The position numbers and the translations under genes are program-made. The notes under the pieces were generated by a model. It was not told where the DNA came from and ran no database searches. It worked only from the letters and a program-made list of their open reading frames with translations. A stretch of DNA of 59,564 bases from Zygnema cylindricum. Lineage: Eukaryota; Streptophyta; Zygnematophyceae; Zygnematales; Zygnemataceae. Positions 33,180 to 44,346 of this stretch are shown piece after piece. The number at the start of each line of letters is the position of its first letter. The stretch's first letter is position 1. The stretch lies in contig JBBHKE010001946.1 of NCBI GenBank assembly GCA_037447655.1, forward strand, positions 1 through 59,564, in the 5' to 3' direction.

Positions 33180-34765
33180 TGAGGGGGGGTAGGGTGTACC
33201 TTTTTCTTTTTCACTCAATTCCTCATTATTACCTATGCATATCGTTGAGGGGGGGGAAAGGCAAAGATGGGCATTATCACGAGTCCGGGGAATCATCAGC
33301 ATTTGGGGTGGATGGCAGGTTTCTCATGCACACCTCATACGACATCTTACCTGAACCTCACGGTCCCAAGGCACGTTCTACAACTGTCAAGCTCGTGTGC
33401 ATCTTTGGCACATTTGCACTCCTAGGAGTTCCAAGGCCTCGTCCCACCATGTACAGACTCCAACATACGGAGAAGGGGGAGGACAAGCCTCCAGATCATA
33501 ACTTTGTATTTTCACCGTGGAGCACAACGCACTTGAGATCACCTTAAACGGAGGCCGAACAGCAGAGTTAGTCCGGTGCAAAGGTGGCGGCATCATTACA
33601 TGGCATCCGTTTTATGTAACTCTTGCGGAGGGGTACACTGTGGAACGGCACGCAGCCTTTGGGGTTGTCTCGTAGATCTTGCTGTCAGCTGTCGATAGGA
33701 AGTTAGTTCACGCCCAACTGACGGGCAGAGCATTTATGACACCGGGTCAAAGTTAAAATTTTCACTTCAATTCATAACTTTGTGGCTTACTAGTGTACCA
33801 TAGGGGGACCTTTGGTTGTCAATTGAGCCGGAGCCAGTCGCCTAACTTTTTTCCCTGAGTGTAGTACACACTTTTTTGTCTTTTGTTCGTACGATAACAA
33901 TTGCTGGTTGATGATTGTCTTATAGCATTGCTTTGACTTTGGAGGGTGCAATAGGAAAGACTTTGATTGTATAAGACAATTAGGGCCGAAGGAGACAGGT
34001 TGTTTTTTTAGTACTGTCTCTTGAGAAATCCCTCATAAAATATAATCAACCTTTTATGTTGGAGAATTGTTGCATTTTGTCGTTGACTCTATTTGCCATC
34101 TTTGTTTTGGATTGTCTATTGTGGAGACCGTAGCTCGGGTGGGTGGTTTGCACTATCCTCTATTTGGGCGGTTTGGACTTTTGTTGTTTGAAACTTAGAA
34201 GTGTCTTGTCAGATCTGTACGGCGAAACCAAGTGGTGAGGAAGACTCATACCTGTCTTCGAGGCCATTGGGAGAGTTTCTTTCTTTTGACTTTGGTCCTC
34301 GATGCACTGCGGGTTATGTTCGCTCGCTTCACCATTATTATTGACTTCTATCTTTATTTCCATTCTCTAGGGCAAGGTGATATTGTTTAATCTAAAAGAG
34401 GCAATTTATATTTGTTCCACATTTCTGCGTGGGAGCTATTTGGGTACTCTTGTGGTCATCTTTAGTTTCTGTCCGGAGTTCTTGTGGGCCGGATCGGACG
34501 AATATCATTTCCTTTCTATTCTCCGGAGAGTGGTCTGGGGTGTAGCATTTTGTAGGCTTTTGACGGATAAGCTAATATGAGGAAGGGTACGGGGTACCTT
34601 TTTCTTTTTCACTCAATTCCTCATTATTACCTATGCATATCCCTGAGGGGGAAAGATAGAGAAAGGCATTGTCACGGGTCCTGGGAATCATCAGCATTTT
34701 GGGGTGGATGGTAGGTTTCTCATGCACACTTTTTAGGACATCTTACTTGAACCTCACGGTCCCCA
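33180..34765 (+). repeat. Direct repeat, candidate Ty3 3' LTR start and second copy
   Basis: A purine tract AAAGGAGGGGGGGAATC precedes TGAGGGGGGGTAGGG at 33180, as expected where a polypurine tract meets an LTR. The next 185 bp (gtacctttttctttttcact...) recur at 34578-34765, 1398 bp away, with moderate divergence. Possible reading: an LTR of about 1.4 kb followed by the start of another. No CA end or target duplication could be fixed. 33132-34577 shows no convincing gene. Confidence 0.4.
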
Positions 34766-34779
34766 GGACCGCTTGACAA

Positions 34780-35842
34780 AGACTAATAAACAAAAGATGC
34801 CTTTCTAGCAGCAAAACAAAGAAGGAGTTCTTTTGAGTGAAAAGGAAGAAGATACCGAAGTGCTTTTATTCCCAGAGGAGTTTGTATACATGTCTAAAGC
34901 AGGTGAAGATTTATCATTTTCCGGATGGATCATGGATTCAGAAGCATCTGCTCATACGTGCAAAGATAAATAAATTTTTGTTTCTCTTTAAGAAATAGCA
35001 CCAACAAAAATTTATTGCGGTGATAGAACTAGTTAGATCTCTACAGCAAAAGGAAAAGTGATAATGCATGTGAATATAGGAAGTGATACATTAAAAAGAA
35101 TGCTAGAAAATGTGTTGTATGTTCCTAGCTTTACAAAGAATTTGTTTTCGACATCACTTGCAGCGAAAAGAGGATTTAAAATAATTATGGAAGGAAGTCA
35201 GCAGATTGTCAGTAAGAATGGTTAGACGTTTTTGGAAGGCATTCTAAGCGAAAACAACATGTTTAGGATTGTCATGGGAAATAACACTCAACATTTTGGA
35301 CTTACTATAGAGAGTTGTCTGACCATGAATTGTGGCATAAACGTTTTGGTTATACAAACTATGATAAACTTAATAAGATGTATAAGGACAAAGTGGTGGA
35401 TGGCTTAAAGTTTTCAGTCATATCAGATGCTTGTGATGGTTGTGCTCATGGAAAAATACATAAACTACCTTTTCCAAAGGACAAGGCCAGTATAGCAGAA
35501 AGAGTCCTAGGAGTAATTCACTCATATGTACGGGGACCCGCCAAAAAAGAGACTCAGTAAGAAAAAATATATGGTTAATTTTACAGATGATTGGTCTAAA
35601 TATAGCATGGTATATTTTATTCAAAACGAAGAAGAAGTTTTTTCAAAATTTAAAGAATTTAAAGCATTGGTGGAAAAACAACGAGGAGTATCAATATCAC
35701 AACTACGGACCAACAATGTAGGTGGATACATATCAAAGGAGTTTGTTGCATACTTGAAAGAACAAGGAATTCTTCACAGGCTAACTGTTCCCCATGAAAT
35801 TCTATGGGCTCCATTGCCACACAGAATTCGCAGGTCTTAAGG
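34780..35842 (+). pseudogene. Copia pol fragment (protease to integrase)
   Basis: GWIMDSEASAHTC at about 34925 is a protease site with DSG changed to DSE. VLYVPSFTKNLFSTSLA follows. GAG-pre-integrase ELWHKRFGYTNYDKL and CDGCAHGKIHKLPFP lie at 35315-35480, and the integrase part has YMVNFTDDWSKYSMVYFI, with RTNNVGGY where RSDNGGEY is expected. The fragment stops abruptly at a truncated LTR (35843). It resembles the 10.9 kb relic more than the 18-23 kb element. Confidence 0.8.
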
Positions 35843-36885
35843 AAGCTAATCTAGATAGTGCCGACTCCAACTTGATATAAACCCAAATGATTGACCCCTT
35901 GACAATCAGAACCTCATTAAAGCTTCACCCCTGAGAAGTAAGACTTTCTCTGTGCTCAGTTCCACCACAGAATGCAAAGTTAGAATATGAGATTTGGACA
36001 CATTCCCCCACTTTGACTTTCCCTTAGAAATGCAGCCACCCTGGCAGGCAAAAACTCTGACCGACTACACCCCTGTGTAGCCTGGACTCCCCTGAGTCCG
36101 CAGCAACAAAAATCACTGAATTTGGTCAACTGAATTGATAGTTATGGCTGGCCAAAGTTTGCCATTTATACAAGGTGCTCTCTGGGAGAGGCAGCTACCT
36201 ACCAGAAATATTCTAAGTCCTAAACCCCTCTCTAAACCCTATAGTACTGAGGTACGGACCAATCACATTACTGTATAGTACAAAAAGGTACAAATGCCGG
36301 TGTACCTTTTGTACGAACATCGTACGACATGGCTAATAAGTCAACAAATGTCCTATCCGGATTCGCTCTTGTATTCTCCGGAATTCCTGCCTCCAAATCT
36401 TATCTCTCCACGTGGCGCCAGGTCATGCCGCGTCAGAAAACGGTACCGTACAAGAAAGTACAAGTGCCGGAGTACTTTCTGTACGTACATTGTACGATGT
36501 CGCCATAGTGCGACATTTGTCACTCCCAGATTTGTTTTCCGCCGTTCCGGAAATTCCGTAATCCCGTACGATGTTGCCACGTGTCATCCGGAGTGGCGGC
36601 GTCTGCAAACTGCCAAATTTTCCTTTCCGCGATGTCGGCGCTTACCACGGCCGTCCGATTGATATAGGTATTAAATGCGAACCGTCGAAACAAATGTCCG
36701 TACTATTTGTTTCGTCCGGTACTAATAGTACAAACTGTTTCTATGTCCTATAGACCGTAATCTAGTTAAATGGGAAAACCTATGTTTATTTGTTTAAATA
36801 CATATCAAACCCTATGTCACTTAGCACAAGTCCTAGACTAAACGGTCAAGGCTAACGGCTACTGTGACGGACGGCAGGTTACTTA
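35843..36885 (-). repeat. Truncated Copia LTR, minus orientation
   Basis: It aligns in order with the reverse complement of 24158-25310 from gaagctaatctagatagtgcc onward; the terminal TGAAACTC end is missing. The U3 part carries two successive copies of a GTAC-rich block (36270-36440 and 36440-36600), each with an ACGTG element (ccacgtgg, ccacgtgtc). Confidence 0.7.
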
Positions 36886-36889
36886 GTAA

Positions 36890-37147
36890 TATTTAGGTAC
36901 CTCTCTCTAAGAGAGCTTGTAACTATACCGGTCATCCAGCCATAACTTACTGCTCAAGGGAGCAAATTTAGTGATTCCTTTTGCGTTTGACTCAAGGAAG
37001 TCTTTTCATCACACTTGTGAGGGTGGGCAGAATATTTGTGTGCCTGGGCGGCACTTATTCAGTGGGAAAGTAGAAGGGGCAAATATTATCCTAGAGGCTT
37101 TACATAGGCTGCTCATTCTGTGGGTAAATGGAGACCACATAATTTCA
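36890..37147 (+). repeat. 3' part of a Copia LTR, plus orientation
   Basis: It matches the reverse complement of the first 250 bp of 17744-18784 (ccataacttactgctcaagg...gactcaagg) and ends TTTCA right before a perfect primer-binding site. It is the remnant 5' LTR of the Copia that follows, and forms an inverted pair with 35843-36885. Confidence 0.7.
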
Positions 37148-37165
37148 GGTTATGGGCCCACCCTC
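37148..37165 (+). promoter_or_regulatory. Copia primer-binding site complementary to initiator tRNA-Met anticodon half
   Basis: GGTTATGGGCCCACC directly follows the LTR end. It is the exact complement of GGTGGGCCCATAACC, the anticodon stem-loop of plant tRNA-iMet. Pairing ends inside the anticodon loop, as in Drosophila copia, whose primer is a half-tRNA rather than the CCA end. Confidence 0.75.
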
Positions 37166-38567
37166 TAGGGTGCCCATATTTGATGGATCAGTCTTTCTGT
37201 ATTGGGAAATGATGATGGAGGAGAACTATTTGAGAAGCATTTATGGGGCATAGTGTCTAGACAAATTCGATGCCCACCTCCACCTAGGTTTGGAGGGACA
37301 CGTTTTTTCTGGCACCTCCGCCTCTACAGTTGGTAGAACAGCTGCCACCATCACCAAGGATGAAGATGAGGAAGGAGAGGAGATTGTAATTGAAGGAGAA
37401 AATGGAGGAGTTGCAACTCAAGTGAGACCATTGCCGAAGGGAATATCGGCAGCAACACCACCAAAAACGACGACAAGGGTTTAGACAGAAAGATAAGAGT
37501 ATGAAAAATGGAACTACAAAGACAAGGTTTCTAAGCTCTTAATTCTTAAATGAGTAGCAAAGGGCATTGCCATTCCCCTTGTGCATGTCAAATCTTCATC
37601 TCGGATTTGGATATCACTAGTTAACGAATATAAGAGTGGATCATTGCAGCAACAACAATTGGTCTAAAAATAAGATTGCGGCTTATACTTAAAAAGGAGG
37701 AAGTATGAATAATTATTGCAATGATTTAGGAGCATTATTTGGAGAGTAAGAGAGTGCTGGTAACTCATGGTCCGATAGACAAAAAGTGAACACATTGATG
37801 ATGAAACTACCAGAAGAGTATATGATATCATTAACCGATTGCACCACATGGGAGAAAGCAATTGGAATTGGGATGACACAATGTAAATGATTTTAGTGAA
37901 AGAAAGCAACATAGTGCTTAGGAGAGGGAGTCGAAGTGTTCAAGCATTGTCTGCAGGAGCTGATTGGCGGAAGGGTGATGAGGAGAGAGGGAAAGATCCC
38001 TATCGAAACTTTGGTGGAAGAGGACAAGGAGGTGACAGATTTGATAGACAGGGGAGAGGAACTTCTCGAGGAGGATTATGTCACTTATGCAAGAAGCCGG
38101 GACACTATATGGCAGATTGTGTCAAACTTGCGGATCTTCGACTGAAAGATGGTCAAGGAACCTCAAGGGATGGAGGAAATAAAAAGGCTTTCCTGAATCA
38201 AGTTCAGGATGAGTAAGTGGAAGGAAAAACTGGACCAGAAGAGGAGCTTGAGGAGCTTCTTTTTAATCCAAAAAAGAATGAAGAGCATGTGGACATTCCA
38301 CGGAGACAAAAGTGTGCTTTCGGAGGAAAGAGGGATCCACCCGAGGATGGTTGGATCATAAACTCAGGGGCTTCAATGCATATGTGCAAAGATAAGCGGT
38401 GGTTCACTAAACTGAGAAAGATCTCAACAGTTGAGATAGTGTACGGAGATGGTAGAGTAAAAACCACAAGTCTTGTTGGAACTGTTGACTTGAAGGTTCT
38501 AGTTGATGGAAAGGCCTCAATTGTAACACTCTCAGATGTTCTTTACATTCCACAGCTTAGCAAATAA
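37166..38567 (+). pseudogene. Copia gag and protease, sister of the 18-23 kb element
   Basis: Gag pieces are in several frames, with stops between 37240 and 37890. From 37887 an open frame carries the RGG-rich tail and a complete knuckle CHLCKKPGHYMADC. After one TAA (38214) the same frame runs 38217-38567 with VDIPRRQKCAFGG, the protease site GWIINSGASMHMC (DSG changed to NSG), VEIVYGDGRVKT and SDVLYIPQLSK. It follows the minus-strand element residue by residue at roughly 60 percent. It breaks off at 38567, before the integrase. Confidence 0.85.
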
Positions 38568-38569
38568 AA

Positions 38570-39918
38570 GTGTGGCCCTGAGGATGTTCGAACCCGGGTA
38601 TACTAAAGTCTTACCCAACCTAATCATTCTCCGATACTAGTTGATGAAAGAGTTCTGATAGCGACTCGAAGTGTCATGTTAATTTAAAAATTTATAATTT
38701 TTTAGCGCTCATTTAACGGGAAACGTACAAAATGCGCTATACGTAATTTTTTTTTGTTTTTATTGTATGGAAATGTAAGGATGAAATTTCATTGACGATT
38801 TTTTACGATTTGTTCAAAAGGTTCAATGCGTTCGTTATGTATAATTCGTCACGATTGAAGCGTTCGCACTAATCGTTATGAACAACTTTGGTAGAAGGTA
38901 ATACAAAATAATACAAAATTTCAATACAAAATTTTGTCAATGTAAACGCCAAATAAATAATCATTCATAACTAGGTTGTTGAAAAGAAACTCAAATAGCT
39001 CACGCGACAAAAGTGTTTCTTGGGAATGTCAAGACTATTATTTTGTGGTCTATTGCAATTTTCATGTACAACCATAGTTTGGACTAGAAAGTGCCCGGAT
39101 GGGTCTAAGCCATTAGAATTTTTCTATTTTTATTCATTTGTACTAGCAGATAATATATTTCCACGCACCAGTGTTCATACACTTTGGTATCGCCGTCAAG
39201 AAAATTAGTTGTAAGATCAGACACCATGGGAAGAGATAAGTCCGAGATGGAGAAATGATGCATTGGTTGGAGGTAACTCAACACGATTCTGGTTAGTATT
39301 TCTTTGAAACGAAAAAGTATTGAATGCACAAAGTCGGTTGTTAATAGAGCGACTAGTTGAAAGAGATGTATTTTTTCGCTTGGGAGAGTTTTTTTCCGGG
39401 TCGATAAGCCCCGACACACGGCACATGAGACAAGTATAAGATCAAGGTCTATTTTTAAAAGCATTTTATGAGAGCGTCTAAGCTTCGAAATTGTTGGTGG
39501 CATCGTAGTGGAAGCTTCGTCTTTAAGGACCATGAGTGGTAGCGGACACGTGTCGGGGCCACGTGGACGTCCACAAGAGGACACCACCCCTTAATGTTTT
39601 TCTTCAAGATATCCAAGGCAATTGAGTTTTTGATAAGTATTAAGGGCAGAGGCGTGAAAGCTTGGGCTATAACTCTCTTTAAGGTAGCCGTGCTAAAAAG
39701 AAAGTCTAACATGTTTTGATGTTTTTTTTACCATCATGAATAATATGAATATTACTAGGAAATATATCATTAAAAAATGAGACGTGTTTGCGCCAAATAT
39801 GCGCGTTGAAAGACAAACATGAATTGAGTTTCTGTTGAAGCTCAAATAATCATACAAGTTTCCCCAAATGTGGGGAATATAAAGAGCGAAAAAAATGTAA
39901 AATTCACTTGAAGCTCCG
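38570..39918. other. No confident gene; fragment of gene-family flank
   Basis: 38910-39060 matches the family 3' flank (cattcataactaggttgttgaa, as at 7812). A 160-codon minus-strand frame (39587-39105) has no recognised domain and I do not call it. Confidence 0.4.
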
Positions 39919-40332
39919 ATGGTAGCTCCAGGTTTCGTTACGTCAAAAAGTCTAGTACTCAAAGAAAAATTGCCATCCCCGTCAATTCTCTTCCCCCCTC
40001 TTCCTTCACGGCCTCCACCACACCCAACTCCTCGTGACCCCTCGCGTTACCCTCCTCTACCATCTCCACCTCGTCGTCATCCCCCTCTGACTCCTCGTCC
40101 ATCCTCACCTCCTGGTCTCACCCCTCCCCATGTTCCAACTCCTCCGACCCCCACTCCCTTTGTTCCTCCACCATCCCCACCTCTTCGTACACCCCCTCCT
40201 CCCTGTGTTCCTCCACCAACCCCACCTCATACCACCCCTCTTCCCTACATACCTCCACCATTCCCACCTCCTCGTCCCTCCCCACATCCCTCTCGTCCTT
40301 CACAACCCTCACCTCCTCGTCGTCCCACTTAG
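39919..40332 (+). pseudogene. Proline-rich (extensin-like) tail relic of the LRR gene family
   Basis: 138 codons, mostly Pro with Ser, Thr, His and Arg (PPSPPLRTPPPP, CVPPPTPPHTTP), ending TAG. It resembles the proline-rich last exons of genes A and B and lies about 0.4 kb before the third copy of the family 3' flank (40730-41180), where such an exon would be expected. No LRR or EGF exon was found upstream, so it is probably a broken copy. A simple CCT-rich repeat is the alternative. Confidence 0.4.
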
Positions 40333-40395
40333 TTCAAGCATTTAAAAGTCGGAGATAGAAACGACAAATTGAAGTTTTTGGAAAACCTAGAGGCG

Positions 40396-40700
40396 CAGGG
40401 AAAGGAGAAGATATTACCGAATGCAACATTGGTGGAAAACAACAAAAGTGGAGATGATGATAGTTGAAGGAGATTTAAGTATGGAACCATTTCAGTGGTC
40501 ACTTAAAATGTCGAATGTGGTTATGGATTTCAAGTCAACAAGATAGTAGTAAGTTTATTAGATTGTGTTCGGAAAAGAGAAGATAATTGTCGGATTCAAC
40601 ATTGGTGGAAAACGACAAAAGTGGAGATGATGATAGTTGAAGGAGATTTAAGTGTGGAACCATTTCAATGGTCACTTAAAATGTCGATTGTGGTTATGAT
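40396..40700. repeat. Direct repeat, period about 175 bp
   Basis: Two copies (about 40396-40525 and 40571-40700) share caacattggtggaaaac and gtggagatgatgatagttga with few differences. Confidence 0.8.
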
Positions 40701-40729
40701 GGACGTTTATAGAACAGTTTTTGACATGG

Positions 40730-41180
40730 CAATTGTTTTTAAGATACATTTATAACTTCTAACAGTAAATGGTTAATGAAAACGGCAAGAATGTTCTAGT
40801 GTACTTTTATGAAAATCAATACAAAATTTTACGTTATTGTAAAGAAACCCCATTAGCTCACGAGGCAATAAAATATTTATTGGCGATGTCACAAATAAGA
40901 AAGACCTTTACCATATCATGAACCCTAAGAGAGTTTGCTTGGAACTTTCTTTCCATGGGTTACACATTTCTTGTTTTTTCATGTTAGTAGACATGAATCT
41001 AATGTTATTCGAATAACCGCCAATAATTTTTTTTATGTATATATAATATTTATATATGTTTTTTTTTACTTATTATAATGTGTAAGTTTCTTAATCCAAG
41101 TATAATTTCAACGCAACACTAGGCTTTTTCAAAAACAGTTACATGGCGAAATACGTTGGCCATCAAGTTTGGGTAATGGG
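40730..41180. repeat. Third copy of the gene-family 3' flank
   Basis: It aligns in order with 7700-8130 and 51950-52380 (gttaatgaaaacgg, gggttacacatttcttg, tttcttaatccaagt). Confidence 0.7.
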
Positions 41181-41189
41181 TAGTGAGAT

Positions 41190-41730
41190 GGGGTTGTCTA
41201 CAACCGTCACAAATTACACCCAGTCTACATCCGTCACAACTAAAGTAACGTCTTACTTTCTTTACATCGGAATGCTTTGATAGTAGTACGGAAAATCTTC
41301 CTTAAAAAAAAGAGCAACAAGAATTAGTTTCGATTACATGGAAAAGTGCCCTTATACCCAGAATTTCGCTTTAATTTTTGGAATATATGTTAACTTTGCC
41401 CGAAACTTTTAAGTTGAATCAGAATTAAACAAAATTTGACCAAAAATCCTGAAAAATATAGAGTGCTTTTTATTATTGAACTCACATAACTCCAACTAGA
41501 CTCCTTTTTTTTCTTTAGTTCGATGGAAATCAAGGAATGGACATTACAGATACAAACGTATATCCAAATTACGATCGTACATTTCGAACCGCACAAACTT
41601 TATGTTTCGAACTAAAACTATAGTTACATATGTGAAAAGTCAGACGGGTTTCACGTAGTTGTTAACTATTTATGATTTTCCGTTCGGAAGGCAGTTCTGC
41701 TCACAGTCACCGACCATCGCGGAGTTTCGA
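41190..41730. repeat. Upstream module shared with 55670-56330
   Basis: Blocks such as caaccgtcaca/caatcgtcaca, agtagtacggaaaatcttcc/agtagtatggaaaatcttcc and tcgattacat recur in the same order at 55670-55850. It marks the 5' side of gene B and of the possible fourth gene copy. Confidence 0.5.
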
Positions 41731-41735
41731 AAGTA

Positions 41736-41942
41736 CACCGTGAATCGTTATTAGCCTTATGTAGTCTATATTGGCACCCTAAAATTTTGACATTGATATC
41801 TTAAATATAATAAATTACACTATTTAAGGACGTGGACCATAATCTGCCACGTCTCCTGGCACTAAATTAGAATGAATGACGCTATTTTTTTCTTTACTCT
41901 AATAAAGTAATAATTTCTATAGTCTAATAACGATTCAAGGTG
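41736..41942. mobile_element. MITE 1, TA-flanked, TIR CACCGTGAATCG
   Basis: 207 bp with inverted ends of 19 bp (one mismatch), flanked by TA on both sides. Internal gtggaccataatctgccacg is shared with MITE 4. TA target sites and short TIRs suggest Tc1/mariner-type mobilisation. Confidence 0.7.
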
Positions 41943-41944
41943 TA

Positions 41945-42170
41945 CATCTTGTATCGCTAATAGTGATTTTTTTTTGCCACTTAAAACATTTTTTCTCCCT
42001 ACAAGCTTGTCGGATTATGAACCTGACGGTTGCGATTGAAATCCAAGATTGAAATCCAAGATTCTCACTTTTCGATTGGCGGTCTTTATGCGAAAATGGG
42101 ACAAGTGTGTACAGATAATTTTTTTTGTAAGCGGAGAAAATGTTATCCACACTAATTGCAGTACACACTG
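41945..42170. mobile_element. MITE 2, sharing a TA with MITE 1
   Basis: Its start (catcttgtatcgctaatagtg, through ttgccacttaaaac) matches the inverted end of the 56338 element, and the internal gttgcgattgaaa block is also shared. The right end is less well preserved. Confidence 0.55.
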
Positions 42171-42213
42171 TAGGCCCAGATTCGGCCTCCCATTCGCGAG
42201 AATGGCGACACTA

Positions 42214-42428
42214 CACCGCCAATCGTTATTAGCGTGTATGTTTTTTTTACCGTATACGAATAATTAGCGTGGTTTACGCTAATTGGGAATTTGAAAATTT
42301 TCGAAGAAATCGTCTATTCTAAATAGGAATTAGGTTTTTTTTAAATAGTGTGGATAATTCTATTTGAGAATAAGAAAAAAAAAGCGGGACGGAATTAGCG
42401 TACACAACGCTAATAACGATTGGCGGTG
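42214..42428. mobile_element. MITE 3, TIR CACCGCCAATCGTTATTAG
   Basis: 215 bp, TA on both sides, near-perfect inverted ends. The internal sequence differs from MITEs 1 and 4. Confidence 0.75.
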
Positions 42429-42430
42429 TA

Positions 42431-42627
42431 CACCGCCAATCGCTATTAGAGTATATAACGCCAATTCGGTGCCCTTTTTTGAAAAAAAAAAACCTGAAAT
42501 ACAATTAATAACGCTATTTAAGTAGGTGGACCATAATCTGCCACGTCTCAGGTACTAAATTAGAATCAATAACGCTAAATTTTTTTTGACGCTATTTAAT
42601 CCTTGACTCTAATAGCGATTGGCGGTG
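42431..42627. mobile_element. MITE 4, abutting MITE 3 with one shared TA
   Basis: 197 bp with ends CACCGCCAATCGCTATTAG. The junction with MITE 3 makes a 40-bp near-perfect palindrome at 42410-42449. The internal part matches MITE 1. Confidence 0.75.
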
Positions 42628-42629
42628 TA

Positions 42630-44340
42630 CTGTATCTTGCCGCTCTAGGGTTTTGTACGTTTCCTCCGTACGGTATCAGATTGTTGACATCGTACTTTAA
42701 TGTAGAATTCAAACAAGTTTATATACGAATGGAAATTCGACCGAAAAGGTAAAGTTCAAGTGTTCAACACATTTTCGTAATTTCTGTTGTAATTCATTGT
42801 ACTTTCCGTATACTTCCCGTGTAGTGTAGTTTAGAAGTCACAGTATTCTCGCCCTAATAACGCCGTCACGCGAATCACGCTAAACCGTCAATCGAGCGAA
42901 ACCCCCACGTAGATATCATGCTTGTTAACTCGGCTTCGATGATTACGTGGCGTCATTGTTTGCCTTCGTGGAAATACACATGTGCCGATGCGATCCATCG
43001 ATTTACCGATATGCGTGACGTACGCGCACGTATCTCCGATGGAATATCTGCATTTGTGACACCTGTCTTCACCAGCTGCAATTGTCAACGGACCAGCGAT
43101 CACTTCGCCTACGAGACAACTGTGTCACTAATCAGTTTATGTTACGCTAGCCATTACAGTAGCATATAAGACAGCATTAACAACGGATTTCCGTTTAAAT
43201 TGGCATTTGTAATAAACTTTGGCAGTACGGCCTCACATAGCTCGCAAAGGACAAAAAATGTACACCAGCACGTCACAGTCCACTTCGCCAGCTTCCAGTT
43301 TTCCAAACACAAATGTACGGATGTTATTCAAACCGACAAATGTTAATTGTAATTGTAATGACATCTGTTTTGACCAATCAAACTAGATTAATCTAACCAT
43401 TAGTGCGTAAGAATATCTTCCGTCAAAGATTTTCTCGCGGCTTTCGGTGGCCAAAAACCCTAAAGACAAAACCCTGACGAAACGGTGGCCTCGCACATGG
43501 CATAAGCGACGTTTAACGGCGACACAATCGCGCGTTCATACCTCGTGTAGTCATACGATCGGGTCATAATGCCACGCGTAGTCACACGATCTCGCGTTCA
43601 TAGTGGATCTTTTTTCACTTGTCCACGCGCCGCAATGTTAAACGTTCAGTCCCTAAAAAATTTACGCATTGAAGTCACTTGTTGGCAAACTGAAGGTTTC
43701 GACCGATATGGTATCGATATGGTTCGAACGTATCCGATTCTGCGAAGCATAACATCCGACGGTAACCTTTGTAGAGTCAAATCAGTCTTTCAGCAAATAT
43801 TTTTTTTTGACAAAGAAAAAATGGTACGGCATTGTAAGAAACAGTACGGTCTTCAGTAAACCACAGCAATGTTTTCCCCTAGTGGAACCTCTCCCCTACG
43901 ACAAAATAAACAACGGGTCTCCGTAAGAATTGACATTTGTCATAAACTTTGGCAGTACGGCCTCACATAGCTCCGAAAGGACAAAAAAAAAGTACACCAA
44001 CACGTCACTAATCCACCTCTTAAGCATTTGAACGGCGTCGAAACAAACATGTACGGATGTCATTTTAACCGACAAATATAACTGGACAAATTACACGGAA
44101 AATTATATTTTGGGCGGTAAGCAAGACCGCACAAACCGACAAATAGAAGTGGACCGTTTTATGTGAATCGTACAAAAGTACAAACAGCTTCATTCTGTCC
44201 TTTTTAAGACATTTGAAGATTCGACGCAACGGATTGCTAAAGTCAAAGCCTTTCTCTTTCTACTAGAAGCGTCTTTAGAAGAAGAAACTGCCACGTGTCC
44301 GCGTCTTTTTTTTTCCAAAACCTTCTACTGTGGCGAGTTC
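42630..44340. other. 5' region of gene B with a direct repeat
   Basis: No gene recognised. Blocks 43180-43345 and 43910-44080 are direct copies (actttggcagtacggcctca), about 730 bp apart. They may carry regulatory duplications upstream of gene B. Confidence 0.5.
44291..44300. promoter_or_regulatory. G-box upstream of gene B
   Basis: ccacgtgtcc contains the CACGTG core bound by plant bZIP and bHLH factors and lies 50 bp before the proposed ATG. No clear TATA box was seen nearby. Confidence 0.4.
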
Positions 44341-44346
44341 TCAGCC

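Noticed and set aside
33029-33547. 172-codon plus-strand frame after the integrase
   Set aside because: It overlaps the PHD-like module in another frame and runs across the polypurine/LTR boundary; no domain is visible. The Cys/His reading frame, continuous with pol, is preferred.
38580-38630. gttcgaacccgggtatac resembling a tRNA T-arm
   Set aside because: The 5-bp T-stem cannot pair and no acceptor or D-arm was found around it.
39105-39587. 160-codon minus-strand frame
   Set aside because: No recognisable domain, no neighbouring exons, and it lies in fragmentary flank sequence.
40105-40312. Minus-strand frames of 60-64 codons opposite the Pro-rich relic
   Set aside because: Antisense shadows of a CCT-rich repeat.
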